The notes beneath the pieces are model-generated. The model was not told the DNA's origin. It was given only the letters and a program-made list of their open reading frames with translations, and ran no database searches. Positions 20,151 through 29,422 of a stretch of 64,000 bases of DNA are shown here, piece by piece. This DNA is from CAYLMM01 sp964384825 (GTDB lineage: Bacteria > Krumholzibacteriota > Krumholzibacteriia > LZORAL124-64-63), in the NCBI GenBank assembly GCA_964384825.1, contig CAYLMM010000008.1:5262-69261 (forward strand), read 5' to 3'. The position numbers and the translations under genes are program-made. Position 1 is the first letter of the stretch, and the number at the start of each line of letters is the position of its first letter.

Positions 20151-22451
20151 TCAATCCGCAGGCCGCAGCTTGGCCAGCCGGGCCAGGAAATGACGCCGGT
20201 CGCCGCCGGGGAAATCGACCGCCACCTGGATGTTCTCTCCGCCGCCCTCGACCCTCGCGATCACCCCGCGGCCGAACTTGGGATGCATCACCGCCTGGCC
20301 GGCCCGGAACACGACCTCTTCCTGGGAGAAATCCGCGGCGAAGATCGAGGCCGCGCCGGATCCGGAATCGCGCGCGGCGGCACGGCCCGCGTCGCCTCGT
20401 CCGCCGGTCTTGCGTCCGGTCTTTCCGCCGCGACGATGCTCGCCGTCGCGCCACAGCAGACCCGGCCTGCCGGCCGGACCATGGAGGAAGCTGTCGAGGT
20501 TCGCGGCCGTGGCCGTCTGCTCGCCGATCCGCTCGACGACCTCGTCGGGCAGCTCCTGCAAAAACCGCGACGCGACGCACAGCACCCGTTCGCCGAAGCG
20601 CCGCCGGGAGCGGGCGTGCAGCAGGTGCGCACGCTTCTCGGCCCGGGTCAGGGCCACGTAGAAGAGCCGCCGCTCCTCCTCCAGCGCGGGGGGATCGTCG
20701 AGGTTCGAGACGTGCGGCATCAGTTCCTCTTCGCAGCCGACCACGATCACCACGGGAAACTCCAGGCCCTTGGCGGCGTGGATGGTCATCAGCCGCACCA
20801 GGCCCTCCTGGTCGGTGATCGTATCCGCGTCGGCCACCAGCGCCACCTGCTCGAGGTACTGCGCCAGGGTGCCGCCGTCGGACTGCTCGTCGAAGGCGTA
20901 GGCGCCGGTGATCAGTTCCTGGACGTTTTCGCTGCGGTCCTTGGCCGACGTGGGATCGTCCTGCTCCAGGTAGCCCTCGTACCCGACCTCGGTCATGATC
21001 CGCTCGATCAGCTTCGGCACCGGGCCGCCCGCCTCGGCCTCCGTGCGCCAGGCCGCGACCATCCCGAAGAAATCGCGCAGGCGCTTGCAGGCCGATCCCG
21101 CGAGGCGCCGTTCGAGCACGCCGGGCAGCCCTGCGGTCTCCCCCAGCGACAGCCCTTCCTCGGCGGCCAGCTCCGAAAGATGGCCGATGGTGGCGTCGCC
21201 GATGCGCCGCTTCGGCACGTTCATCACCCGCAGCGCCGAGATCGCGTCGCTCGGGTTGTTCACCAGCTTCAGGTAGGCCAGCAGGTCGCGCACCTCGCGC
21301 CGCTGGTAGAAGGCCGTGGCGCCGACCACCTGGTAGGGCAGCGAGGCCCGCCGCAGGGCGTCCTCCAGCACGCGGGACTGGGCGTTGGTCCGGTAGAGCA
21401 CCGTCACGTCGCCGCGCCGCATCCCGCCCGCGACCTCCTCGCGCACGATCTCGACCACCCGCGCCGCCTCGTCCTCGTCGTCGCCCACCATCTCCGAGCG
21501 CAGCGGATCGCCCGCCCCGTCGGCGGTCCACAGGTTCTTGCCCTTGCGCTTCTCGTTGTGGGCGATCACGGCATTGGCTGCGGCCAGGATGTTGCCGGTG
21601 CTGCGATAGTTCTGCTCGAGGCGCACGACCCCGGCGCCGCGGAAGTATTCCTCGAAGCGCAGCATGTTCTCGATGCAGGCCCCGCGCCACGAGTAGATCG
21701 ACTGGTCGTCGTCGCCGACGGCGAAGACGTTGCCGTGGTGCGAGCCGAGGGCCTTGATCAGCACCATCTGCAGCTTGTTGGTGTCCTGGAACTCGTCGAC
21801 CAGCACGTGGCGGAAGCGGCGGGCGTACTTCTCCAGCACCTCGGGCGAACGCTCCAGCAGATGGACCGTCCGCAGAATCAGGTCGTCGAAGTCCAGGGCG
21901 TTGGCGCGGCGCAGGGAATCCTCATACGCGGCGAAGACCTTGGCCGCCTTCTCCTCGCGGAACTCGCCTGCCTCGGTCGCGGCGGCCTCGGGCGCGATGT
22001 CGTTGCTCTTCCATCCCGAGATGAGCGACCGCACGTAGGCCGGAGCGATGGTCTTGATGTCGATCGCCAAATCCTGCATGCAGCGCTTGACCAGCCGCTT
22101 GCTGTCGTCGGTGTCGTAGATCGAGAAGTTCGAGCCCACGCCGACCGCGGCCCCGTCGGCGCGCAGGATACGCACGCCGGTGGCGTGGAAGGTGCCGATC
22201 CAGCGCGGGGCCATGTCGGCGCCCACCAGATCGTTGACCCGCTCCTTCATCTGGCCCGCGGCGCGGTTGGTGAAGGTGAAGGCCAGGATCTCCCAGGGCT
22301 TCGCGCCGCCGGATTCCAGCAGGTACGCGATGCGGGCGGTCAGCACGCGCGTCTTGCCGCTGCCGGCTCCCGCCACCACGAGCATCGGGCCCTCGGGCGC
22401 GGTCACCGCCGCGCGCTGGGCCTCGTTGAGGTTCTTCAACAGGTCCGTCAA
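20151..22451 (-). CDS. pcrA: ATP-dependent DNA helicase, UvrD/PcrA (SF1A)
   Basis: 3'-5' helicase of repair and replication-fork maintenance, 766 residues. Motif I is VAGAGSGKT (residues 28-34 for GAGSGKT), motif Ia FTFTNRAAGQMKERV, motif II VDEFQDTN (219-223), motif III GDDDQSIYSWRGA, motif IV EQNYRST, motif V MTIHAAKGLEFPVV and motif VI VALTRAEKRAHL. The C-terminus (AGQAVMHPKFGRGVIARVEG) is the PcrA-type Tudor-like domain that contacts RNA polymerase. The start is TTG at 22451: GGAG lies 6 bases upstream, and the resulting MTDLLKNLNEAQRAAV matches PcrA starts, with no ATG nearby. It sits 18 bases behind the protease-propeller-barrel gene on the same strand and converges on the M1 peptidase (21-base gap). 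Confidence 0.97.
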   Translation of the reverse strand: MTDLLKNLNEAQRAAVTAPEGPMLVVAGAGSGKTRVLTARIAYLLESGGAKPWEILAFTFTNRAAGQMKERVNDLVGADMAPRWIGTFHATGVRILRADGAAVGVGSNFSIYDTDDSKRLVKRCMQDLAIDIKTIAPAYVRSLISGWKSNDIAPEAAATEAGEFREEKAAKVFAAYEDSLRRANALDFDDLILRTVHLLERSPEVLEKYARRFRHVLVDEFQDTNKLQMVLIKALGSHHGNVFAVGDDDQSIYSWRGACIENMLRFEEYFRGAGVVRLEQNYRSTGNILAAANAVIAHNEKRKGKNLWTADGAGDPLRSEMVGDDEDEAARVVEIVREEVAGGMRRGDVTVLYRTNAQSRVLEDALRRASLPYQVVGATAFYQRREVRDLLAYLKLVNNPSDAISALRVMNVPKRRIGDATIGHLSELAAEEGLSLGETAGLPGVLERRLAGSACKRLRDFFGMVAAWRTEAEAGGPVPKLIERIMTEVGYEGYLEQDDPTSAKDRSENVQELITGAYAFDEQSDGGTLAQYLEQVALVADADTITDQEGLVRLMTIHAAKGLEFPVVIVVGCEEELMPHVSNLDDPPALEEERRLFYVALTRAEKRAHLLHARSRRRFGERVLCVASRFLQELPDEVVERIGEQTATAANLDSFLHGPAGRPGLLWRDGEHRRGGKTGRKTGGRGDAGRAAARDSGSGAASIFAADFSQEEVVFRAGQAVMHPKFGRGVIARVEGGGENIQVAVDFPGGDRRHFLARLAKLRPAD

Positions 22452-22469
22452 GTGATTCTCCGTGGGCGT

Positions 22470-25400
22470 CTAGAACTCCGGGCCGATGCTGAAGTGGAAG
22501 ACCGTCCCGCCGACCCGTCTGAGGTCGGTCCTGCGGGCCCAGTCGAACTTCAGGGGCAGGAAACCGATGCGGGTCCTAATACCAAATCCGTAGTCGCCGC
22601 GCAAGTCGCGCAATCCCCAGTCGCCGTTCCGGTCGCGGCCCCAGGGCTGCAGATCCCCCTCCCAGGCCGCGCCGAGATCGAAGAACAGCGTGCCTCCGAT
22701 CGGGCCGATCCCCCAGCGCCCGGGCCAGCCGAAGATCAGCGCATCGAACAGCGGCAGGCGGTATTCGAGGTTCAGCATGGCCATGCGCGGGCCGGCCAGG
22801 TTGTCCTCGGATTCGTAGTCGTAGAAATCGTAGCCGCGCAGGGTGAAGGGTCCGCCGAGCACGAAATATCGCGGGTCGGCCCCCTCGCTCCAGGCTCCGG
22901 TCAGCCTCGCGGCAAAGGTGTTCCGCCGCCAGGGCAGCCAGTAGCGGCGCCAGTCCACCGCGGCGGTCCGGCGGTCCAGGGTGCTGCCGCCGACCGAGAT
23001 CGCCGGCGCGAAGCTCACCGTCAGGCGGCTGCCGACCACCGGCCCGAAGGATCCGTAGTAGGAGCTGTCCTGAACGTACGACAGGCTCGGCCTCAGCAGG
23101 CGATGGGACGACTTCTCCCCCTCGACCAGGAAGGTGTTGGTCGGATCGGGTTCGTAGAGGGTGCGCTCGGAGGTCAGGGCCTGCAGCTCGAAATCGAGCC
23201 GTCGGAACGTGCTGAACGGGTAGCTGGCGATGCCGAAGACGCCGTAGTTGCGCTCGCTGAAGTAGGCGTCGTCGGCCAGCAGTTCGCCCACCGAGGTGAA
23301 GGCCGAGTTGTAGTAGTTCTTGTAGTGGAAGGCGCCGAATCCGTAATCGATCCGGTGCTTGAGCATGAAGTACGACGCGGCCAGGTCGCTGTTGTCGATC
23401 GACCCGTAGAAGTTCACCAGGAAGCTCAGGCGGCGGTCGCCGAGCAGGTCGCTCAGGGTGATGACGTTGGCCATCCCCAGCCCGACCGACGAACTGAAGT
23501 AGACCGCCCCGCCCCCCAGCGCCCGGCTGGCGTCGACCGAGAACCGCGCGCCGTAGGGCTCGACCTGTCCGACATCCTCGGGATCGTCGATCCGTCCGGG
23601 CGGCAGCGAACGCTCCGGCGGCGACGGCGCAGACACGACCACCGGATCGGGCTGCTCGCCGCCGGGCCGGCGCCGCGACCACTCCGCATAGCCGTCGACA
23701 GCGAACAGGTCCCAGCCGCCCTGCTGGAAGGCGGTGAAGATCAGCCGGTCGGCCCCGGGGGCGTACGAGGGGCGGCTCAGGCCTCCGACCACGTTGGTCA
23801 ACGACCGGACGCCGGCGACCCGGGACGCGGTCGAATCCAGATCGACCCGCGCCAGGTTGGCGATGCCCGACCGGGTCTCGACCACGCACAGCGAGGCCGC
23901 TCCGGTCCAGACCGGTTCGCGCCACTCCCCCTCGGGCGGCTTCAGCGCCGTGCGGCCGCCTCCGCTCACGTCGAGGATCACCAGTTCGCGGGGCGCCGAA
24001 CCGATCCCGTCCCGGCGGGGATCCTCGCGGAAGCGGGCCCAGAGCAGGCGGCGGCGGCCTTCGGGATCGATCTCGAATTCGAAGTCCACCTCGGCGCGGG
24101 CGTCGCGGACGAAGGCCAGGCGCGATCCGTCCGGCGACCAGGCCGGATCCGACTCGTCGCCCACGTCGTCGGTCAGCCGCAGCATCGCCGCGCCGCCGGG
24201 CAGCATCTGCGGCTCTCCCACCCGCGCGGCGCCGTCGTCCCGCCCGTCGAGATCCACCAGGTACAGATCGGTGCGGCCGTTGCGCGTGCCGGCCAGCGCG
24301 ATCCGCGAACCGGCGGGCGACCAGGCCGGGAACCGCGCCACGTCCAGCCCCAGCTTCAGCGACCGCGTCAGCTCGCCCCTGCGGACATCCATCGTGTGCA
24401 GGGTCTCGTGGTTGCCGCTGCGGGCGATGAAGGCCACCTCGCTGCCGTCGGGCGAGAAGCTCAGGCTGCTCTGGAAGCCGTGCAGCGATTCGAAGCGGTC
24501 GGCGCGGGCGCCGCGGGCCAGGCGCCGCAGCTGCTTCCCGTCCAGGGCCGACATCAGGAAGATGGCCGGCAGGCCTTCCTTGTCGGAGAAATAGGCCACC
24601 GTCTCGCCGTCGGGCGAGAGGACGCCGCGCTGGCTGTAGCCGATCATCTGGTCGACGTGGTCGGTCAGCCGCCGCGCCACGTCGGCCGGCTCCTCGAGGC
24701 TGCCGTAGGCCGCCCAGTAGCGCGAGCGCAGCCACGAGGCGTACCGGCGGTCGAACTCCTCCATGTCCAGGCCCAGGGCGCTGTCCAGGGCCCGGCGCAT
24801 GTTGCGGGTCCGGCCGACCAGCCTCCACAGATCGACCAGCTTGCGATCGCCGTAGACCTCCGAGATCATCCGCATCGCCGCCTGGCCCTGCTTGTAGACC
24901 ATGAAGCCGCCGGTCTGCTCCAGGGGCCACAGGTAGTCGTGCAGCGTCGCGTCGCGGATGTACATGTCGGCCTCGGCGTCCCAGCCCGACGAGAACCATT
25001 CGGCCGTGCCCTCGGCGAACCACAGCGGGATGTTGAAGAACGGCATGTAGGACGGCGTCTTTTTCAGGCTGCCGTAGGCGGAATCGAACATGAACATGTG
25101 CACCAGCTCGTGCCGGATGACGTGCACGAACTGCTCGTGCGATCCGTTGTAGGGCAGCACCATCCGGTTGCGCAGCGGTTCGGAGAATCCGCCGGTGCCC
25201 TCGCCGATCAGGGAGTCGGAGATGTTGGTCTGGGCGAAATCGCCGTGCGAGGCGTAGAGGATGAACGGGACCCGCGTCTGGAGCTCGTGCTCGAGCCGGT
25301 CGGCGTATTCGCGGTAGGCGCGTTCGGCGATGATGCTGGCGCGGACGGCCAGCTCCTCGCTGCCGTCGTAGTGATGGATCTCGAAATGGGGAGTCGTCAG

Positions 25401-25547
25401 GACCTTCCACTGCAGGTCCTTGGTCTGGACCTTGTTGCGGCCGAAGGCGCGGGCGGCCGTCGGCAGAAGCGCGCAGGACGCGAACGCCAGCACCACGAGA
25501 ACCGCCCCGGCGAGGCGTCCGGCGATGGCGGCGCGGCGGGCCTTCAT
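22470..25547 (-). CDS. Outer-membrane fusion: gluzincin metalloprotease + TolB-like propeller + Omp85-type barrel, 1025 aa
   Basis: Three modules in one secreted chain. Residues 1-35 are a Sec signal peptide (AGAVLVVLAFASCALLP). Residues about 45-290 form a peptidase MA-like gluzincin domain with HELVH at 146-150 and the third zinc ligand Glu179 in LWFAEGTAEW. About 300-640 is a beta-propeller with repeats of the PDG/WSPDGS type (VLSPDGETVAYFS, LSFSPDGSEVAFIA, AWSPDGSRLAFVRD, FPAWSPAGSRIAL), as in TolB. About 680-1025 is a 16-strand-like outer-membrane barrel of the bacterial surface antigen family with the Omp85 lid-lock-type motif GGPFTLRGYDFYDYE, ending in Phe (FHFSIGPEF), the classic barrel-end residue. 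The ATG at 25547 has GGAGG upstream. Its stop-to-start distance to tamB is 9 bases, so it belongs to the TAM operon. Function unknown; outer-membrane proteostasis is inferred. Confidence 0.9.
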   Translation of the reverse strand: MKARRAAIAGRLAGAVLVVLAFASCALLPTAARAFGRNKVQTKDLQWKVLTTPHFEIHHYDGSEELAVRASIIAERAYREYADRLEHELQTRVPFILYASHGDFAQTNISDSLIGEGTGGFSEPLRNRMVLPYNGSHEQFVHVIRHELVHMFMFDSAYGSLKKTPSYMPFFNIPLWFAEGTAEWFSSGWDAEADMYIRDATLHDYLWPLEQTGGFMVYKQGQAAMRMISEVYGDRKLVDLWRLVGRTRNMRRALDSALGLDMEEFDRRYASWLRSRYWAAYGSLEEPADVARRLTDHVDQMIGYSQRGVLSPDGETVAYFSDKEGLPAIFLMSALDGKQLRRLARGARADRFESLHGFQSSLSFSPDGSEVAFIARSGNHETLHTMDVRRGELTRSLKLGLDVARFPAWSPAGSRIALAGTRNGRTDLYLVDLDGRDDGAARVGEPQMLPGGAAMLRLTDDVGDESDPAWSPDGSRLAFVRDARAEVDFEFEIDPEGRRRLLWARFREDPRRDGIGSAPRELVILDVSGGGRTALKPPEGEWREPVWTGAASLCVVETRSGIANLARVDLDSTASRVAGVRSLTNVVGGLSRPSYAPGADRLIFTAFQQGGWDLFAVDGYAEWSRRRPGGEQPDPVVVSAPSPPERSLPPGRIDDPEDVGQVEPYGARFSVDASRALGGGAVYFSSSVGLGMANVITLSDLLGDRRLSFLVNFYGSIDNSDLAASYFMLKHRIDYGFGAFHYKNYYNSAFTSVGELLADDAYFSERNYGVFGIASYPFSTFRRLDFELQALTSERTLYEPDPTNTFLVEGEKSSHRLLRPSLSYVQDSSYYGSFGPVVGSRLTVSFAPAISVGGSTLDRRTAAVDWRRYWLPWRRNTFAARLTGAWSEGADPRYFVLGGPFTLRGYDFYDYESEDNLAGPRMAMLNLEYRLPLFDALIFGWPGRWGIGPIGGTLFFDLGAAWEGDLQPWGRDRNGDWGLRDLRGDYGFGIRTRIGFLPLKFDWARRTDLRRVGGTVFHFSIGPEF

Positions 25548-25556
25548 GACGTCCTC

Positions 25557-28500
25557 CTAGTACTCGAAGCGATACTTCAGGTCGACGCTGTAGGTCGTGT
25601 TGCCAAGCGCCTCGTCCCGGCGGCTGCTGATCTCCGACTGCAGCAGCAGATGGTTGGAGATCTGGTATTCGACCAGGAAGTCCCGGTCCGGATCGGTCAA
25701 CGCCTGGGCGTACTTGATGTACAGGTCGCGCCCGATGTACTTCCCGACCCCGATCAGGGTCTGGGTCGTGCCGTCGACGCGCTCGCGGCCGCCCTCGATG
25801 TCGAAGGTGTCGACGACCTCCAGCTCGGTGGCGATCTCGCGCTCGAGCATGTTGAACCCGGCCGCGACCGAGGCCGTCTGCAGCCCGGCGGTGGTCTGGG
25901 TGTCGGTGGCGTAGGGCGAGAGCCCCAGCAGCATCCGCTCGATGTTGCTGCGGGCGTAGCCGCTCTCGGAACGGAAATCCACCACCGGCCGGCTCACCGA
26001 TCCGGTGACGTCGACGTAGATCTTCTCCAGGCGCCGCGTGCCTCCGTCGTAGGAAGGCAGCCGCACCTGCGTCTCGGCGGTCATGTCGATCCTGGGGATG
26101 ACCCCCACTTCGCGGCTGAAGTCCAGGGCGCCCCGGGTGACCCGGAAATCGTTGTTGAAGACCGGCAACCGGCCGGCGTCGATGTTCATCGAGCCGCGCA
26201 GGTACAGGCCCTCGAGGTCGCGCACCAGCCGCGCGTCCCCGCCCAGGTAGAGCTCCATCGCCTTGTTCACGATCCGGCACGTGCGCGGCGCGGCGGTCAG
26301 GTGCAGGTCGGCCAGCCAGTCCGGCGCGACCGTTCCGGCCAGCGGATCGCTCACGCCCGCCTTCTCCGAGAAGTCCCCGGTGTAACGGGCCTCGATCACC
26401 TCGGCGGCGCCGGAGAAGCGCGGAGCGATCAGGCTGTCGGGGCCCACCTTCACGCCGCTCAGACGCAGGTCGGACGAGCGCACCAGCGCCCGCAGGTCGG
26501 GGATCGAGGCCACCAGGAACCGGTCCGCGGCCAGACGCAGGTCGAAGCCGTCGAGTTCCAGGCCGTCGAAGCGGACCTCGCCGTCGCCGCGGAAGGTGCC
26601 GCGGGCGCCCTCCCGTCCCTCGATGCGCGTGATCTCCAGCACGTCACCGCGCCATTCGGCGTCGATCGAGACGTCGCGGTAGATCTCGCCCAGTCCGCGC
26701 AGCACGCAGTTCCCGTCGCGCACCGTCGCCCGTCCCGAATACCGGGGATGCGAGGCCGGCCCGGCGATCACCAGATCCAGGCCGCCCCGGCCGCCGCTCT
26801 CGATGAAGGCGTTGGTCATCGTCGTCATGGCCGCGAGGTCCGATCCGTCCGGGATCGTCACCCTCATGTAGAGGGGTCCCTCGGGAGGCGAGACGGGTTC
26901 GGAGAGGAAGTCGATCCGCAGGGGGATCTCGATGCGGCCGTCGAGCGGGGTAGCGCCGCGCCGTCCCTCGAGGCCCGAGAGCACAAGCTGCCCTTCGCCG
27001 TAGGCCAGGCGGCCCGACAGCTCGTCCAGATGCGCCCAGTGGATGTCGAAGGGCGCCGAGACCACTTCCCCGGAGATCTCCGGCTGGTCGGTGGTGCCGC
27101 CGATCCCCAGGTCGGCGTCGAAAACGCCGGCGATGCGGTCCAGGGCCGGCACTTCGAACTGGTCGATGAAGGACCAATCGCCCTGCGCGACGCCCAGCTC
27201 CAGGTCGAGGGCGGCCCCGGGCCAGAAATCGCGCCAGCTAGCCCGGGGATGGGAAATCGTCCCGGCAACCGAGACCCGCCCCCGGCCGGTCAGCAATTCC
27301 AGATGGTCGATCGTCACCGTCCCGCCGTGCAGCAGGGCGTCGACCGACAGCGAATCGATCCGGGCCAGGGGCAGCGGGCAATCCACCAGATCGGCCGTGA
27401 CGTCGATCAACGGGTCGTCCGGCGAACCCGCGAGGCGGAAATCGGCGGTGACCCGGCCCGAAAGCCCGGATTCGAGATCGACGAAGGGGTTCAGCAGCGC
27501 CAGATCCAGATCCCGGCACCGCACCGCGCCGTCGAGACGGGCGGCGGGCCGGTCGGAGATCAGGCCGCAGGAGATCGATCCCCGCTCCGAGCTCAGGGTG
27601 ACGTCCTCGACCGAGACGACGTCGGGCGAGATCGCCAGGCGCAGGGCGTCGTCGAGGGACCAGGCCGTGCCCTCGAGGTTCATCTCCAGCTCCGGCACGT
27701 AGCAGGCGGTCAGGCTGTCGCTGAACGTGGCCTGGCCGCGGAAGGCGACGATCGTGTCCCCGCGGGCCGAGCGGAAGGAGTGCAGGCGGGCCACCTCGTC
27801 GGTCGCCACGCCGGACGCCCGGAAATCGCCCAGGTCCACCTCGGCGACCGTGAGGCCGGCGCCCGCGGCGTCGAAGCCGACCTTGGCCCGGCCCAGAGCG
27901 TCCTCGACCGTGAAGTCGATCCGGCAGGTGTCCGCGTGCAGCGGCGACATGTCGGCGCCGAGCAGCACCGCCTCGCCCCGCAGATCGAAGACCTCCTGCT
28001 CGCCGGTCAGCGCGCCGCCGCCGACCAGCCGCCCGGTCAGCGGCGGCAGGTTCCAGCTCGCGGGCAGGCGGGACAGATCGTCGGCGACGACGGTCAGCTC
28101 GCCGGCGAAAGCGCCGTCGGGATCGCTGGCGCCGGTGACCAGGGCCTCGCCCGCGGGCATCCGCAGACCCAGCCTGTTGAAGCGCACCCCGTCGTCGGAG
28201 GCCTCGACATCCACCCAGCAGGTGTCGAAGGGCACGACCGAGACGCGTCCGTCGGCCAGCCAGCCGCTGACCATGGTGTCGTTGGTGCGGTCGCGGCGCC
28301 AGAGCTCCATCCAGCCCCAACCGTCGGTCTCGGGCAGGCCGGGCGCGGGCACCAGGCCGGTCGAGATGTCCACGTCCGAGACGTCGCCGGTCAGTTGGAA
28401 GACCACGTCGTCGGTGTCGCGCAGATCGAACCATCCGGAGCCGTCGAAGAAGGCCCCGTCGATCCGGCCCCGCATCCGCGACCAGTCCAGGCTGCCGGGA

Positions 28501-29408
28501 ACGAGCTCGGCCATGCCGCTGAAGCCGACGATCCCGAATCCCTCGAGCTCGCCGTCGAAGAGCACGTCCATCGCCAGGGTGTCGGAACGGGAGAGGAAGT
28601 CCATCTCCAGGTCGCCGCGGGCGGTGAACCCGATGTTCATGTCGATGAGGTCCTCGATCTCCGAGACGCGGACGTCGCGGCCGCGGACCGACAGGGCGAG
28701 CCGTCCGTCGTGGTAGCGGCTGCCGTCTGTCTGGATCGGCGATTCGTTCAGCAGAAGGGAGGCGTGGCTGAAGCCCACCCTCTCGTCGTCGAGGGAGAAG
28801 ATCCCCTGCAGGTCGCGGATCCGGACGTCGCGGGTCTCCCAGAAGATGTCCGAGGATTCGCTGACGACCGTCAGCACCGAGTCCGAGGCCACCGAACCGG
28901 TCCAGTCGACCCGGGGCAGCCGCTGCTTCAGCCGGCCGTACGGCCCCGAGACCTCGCAGAACGACCGCGTCACCTCGACGTGGTCGATCGTCACCCGGGG
29001 CGGCCGGAAAGGAACGCCGGGCTCGGCATCGGCGTCCTCTTCGACCGGACGGCCGCGGCGGGCGTGGATCTCGACGCCGCGCAGCGACACGCCCCGCAGC
29101 CGCAGCGGGCCGCGCAGCAGTTCGCGGGGCTTGTAGTCGACGACCATCGTGTCGACCGCGACCAGCGCGGTCGCCCCCCGATCGCCGCGCAGGGTCAGCG
29201 CCACGTCCATCAGTTCCATGTGGCCCAGGATGTTGCCGCGGAAGTCGCGGATGCGCAGATCGCCCGCGCCGTCGCGCAGCAGGTGCCGGGTGAGGATCTT
29301 CGAGATCTGGGGCGCCAGCAGGACCGGATGGGTCGCAACCCAGGCCACCCCGCCCAGCAGGATAAGCCAGGCGAGGGGTACGGCCCAACGATGCAGACGG
29401 TCCAGCAC
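25557..29408 (-). CDS. tamB: Translocation and assembly module protein TamB (AsmA-like)
   Basis: Long periplasm-spanning beta-helical protein that links inner and outer membranes and, with TamA, supports outer-membrane protein insertion and probably phospholipid transport. 1283 residues, close to E. coli TamB (about 1259). One N-terminal membrane anchor (WAVPLAWLILLGGVAWVA) is followed by about 1000 residues of repeated amphipathic strands with Asp/Gly turns, and the diagnostic DUF490 C-terminus: VDFRSESGYARSNIERMLL, GKYIGRDLYIKYAQAL and YSVDLKYRFEY. The start is GTG at 29408 with GGAGG 8 bases upstream. It lies 14 bases behind tamA. Confidence 0.95.
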   Translation of the reverse strand: MLDRLHRWAVPLAWLILLGGVAWVATHPVLLAPQISKILTRHLLRDGAGDLRIRDFRGNILGHMELMDVALTLRGDRGATALVAVDTMVVDYKPRELLRGPLRLRGVSLRGVEIHARRGRPVEEDADAEPGVPFRPPRVTIDHVEVTRSFCEVSGPYGRLKQRLPRVDWTGSVASDSVLTVVSESSDIFWETRDVRIRDLQGIFSLDDERVGFSHASLLLNESPIQTDGSRYHDGRLALSVRGRDVRVSEIEDLIDMNIGFTARGDLEMDFLSRSDTLAMDVLFDGELEGFGIVGFSGMAELVPGSLDWSRMRGRIDGAFFDGSGWFDLRDTDDVVFQLTGDVSDVDISTGLVPAPGLPETDGWGWMELWRRDRTNDTMVSGWLADGRVSVVPFDTCWVDVEASDDGVRFNRLGLRMPAGEALVTGASDPDGAFAGELTVVADDLSRLPASWNLPPLTGRLVGGGALTGEQEVFDLRGEAVLLGADMSPLHADTCRIDFTVEDALGRAKVGFDAAGAGLTVAEVDLGDFRASGVATDEVARLHSFRSARGDTIVAFRGQATFSDSLTACYVPELEMNLEGTAWSLDDALRLAISPDVVSVEDVTLSSERGSISCGLISDRPAARLDGAVRCRDLDLALLNPFVDLESGLSGRVTADFRLAGSPDDPLIDVTADLVDCPLPLARIDSLSVDALLHGGTVTIDHLELLTGRGRVSVAGTISHPRASWRDFWPGAALDLELGVAQGDWSFIDQFEVPALDRIAGVFDADLGIGGTTDQPEISGEVVSAPFDIHWAHLDELSGRLAYGEGQLVLSGLEGRRGATPLDGRIEIPLRIDFLSEPVSPPEGPLYMRVTIPDGSDLAAMTTMTNAFIESGGRGGLDLVIAGPASHPRYSGRATVRDGNCVLRGLGEIYRDVSIDAEWRGDVLEITRIEGREGARGTFRGDGEVRFDGLELDGFDLRLAADRFLVASIPDLRALVRSSDLRLSGVKVGPDSLIAPRFSGAAEVIEARYTGDFSEKAGVSDPLAGTVAPDWLADLHLTAAPRTCRIVNKAMELYLGGDARLVRDLEGLYLRGSMNIDAGRLPVFNNDFRVTRGALDFSREVGVIPRIDMTAETQVRLPSYDGGTRRLEKIYVDVTGSVSRPVVDFRSESGYARSNIERMLLGLSPYATDTQTTAGLQTASVAAGFNMLEREIATELEVVDTFDIEGGRERVDGTTQTLIGVGKYIGRDLYIKYAQALTDPDRDFLVEYQISNHLLLQSEISSRRDEALGNTTYSVDLKYRFEY

Positions 29409-29422
29409 GGTCGCGTCCTCCC

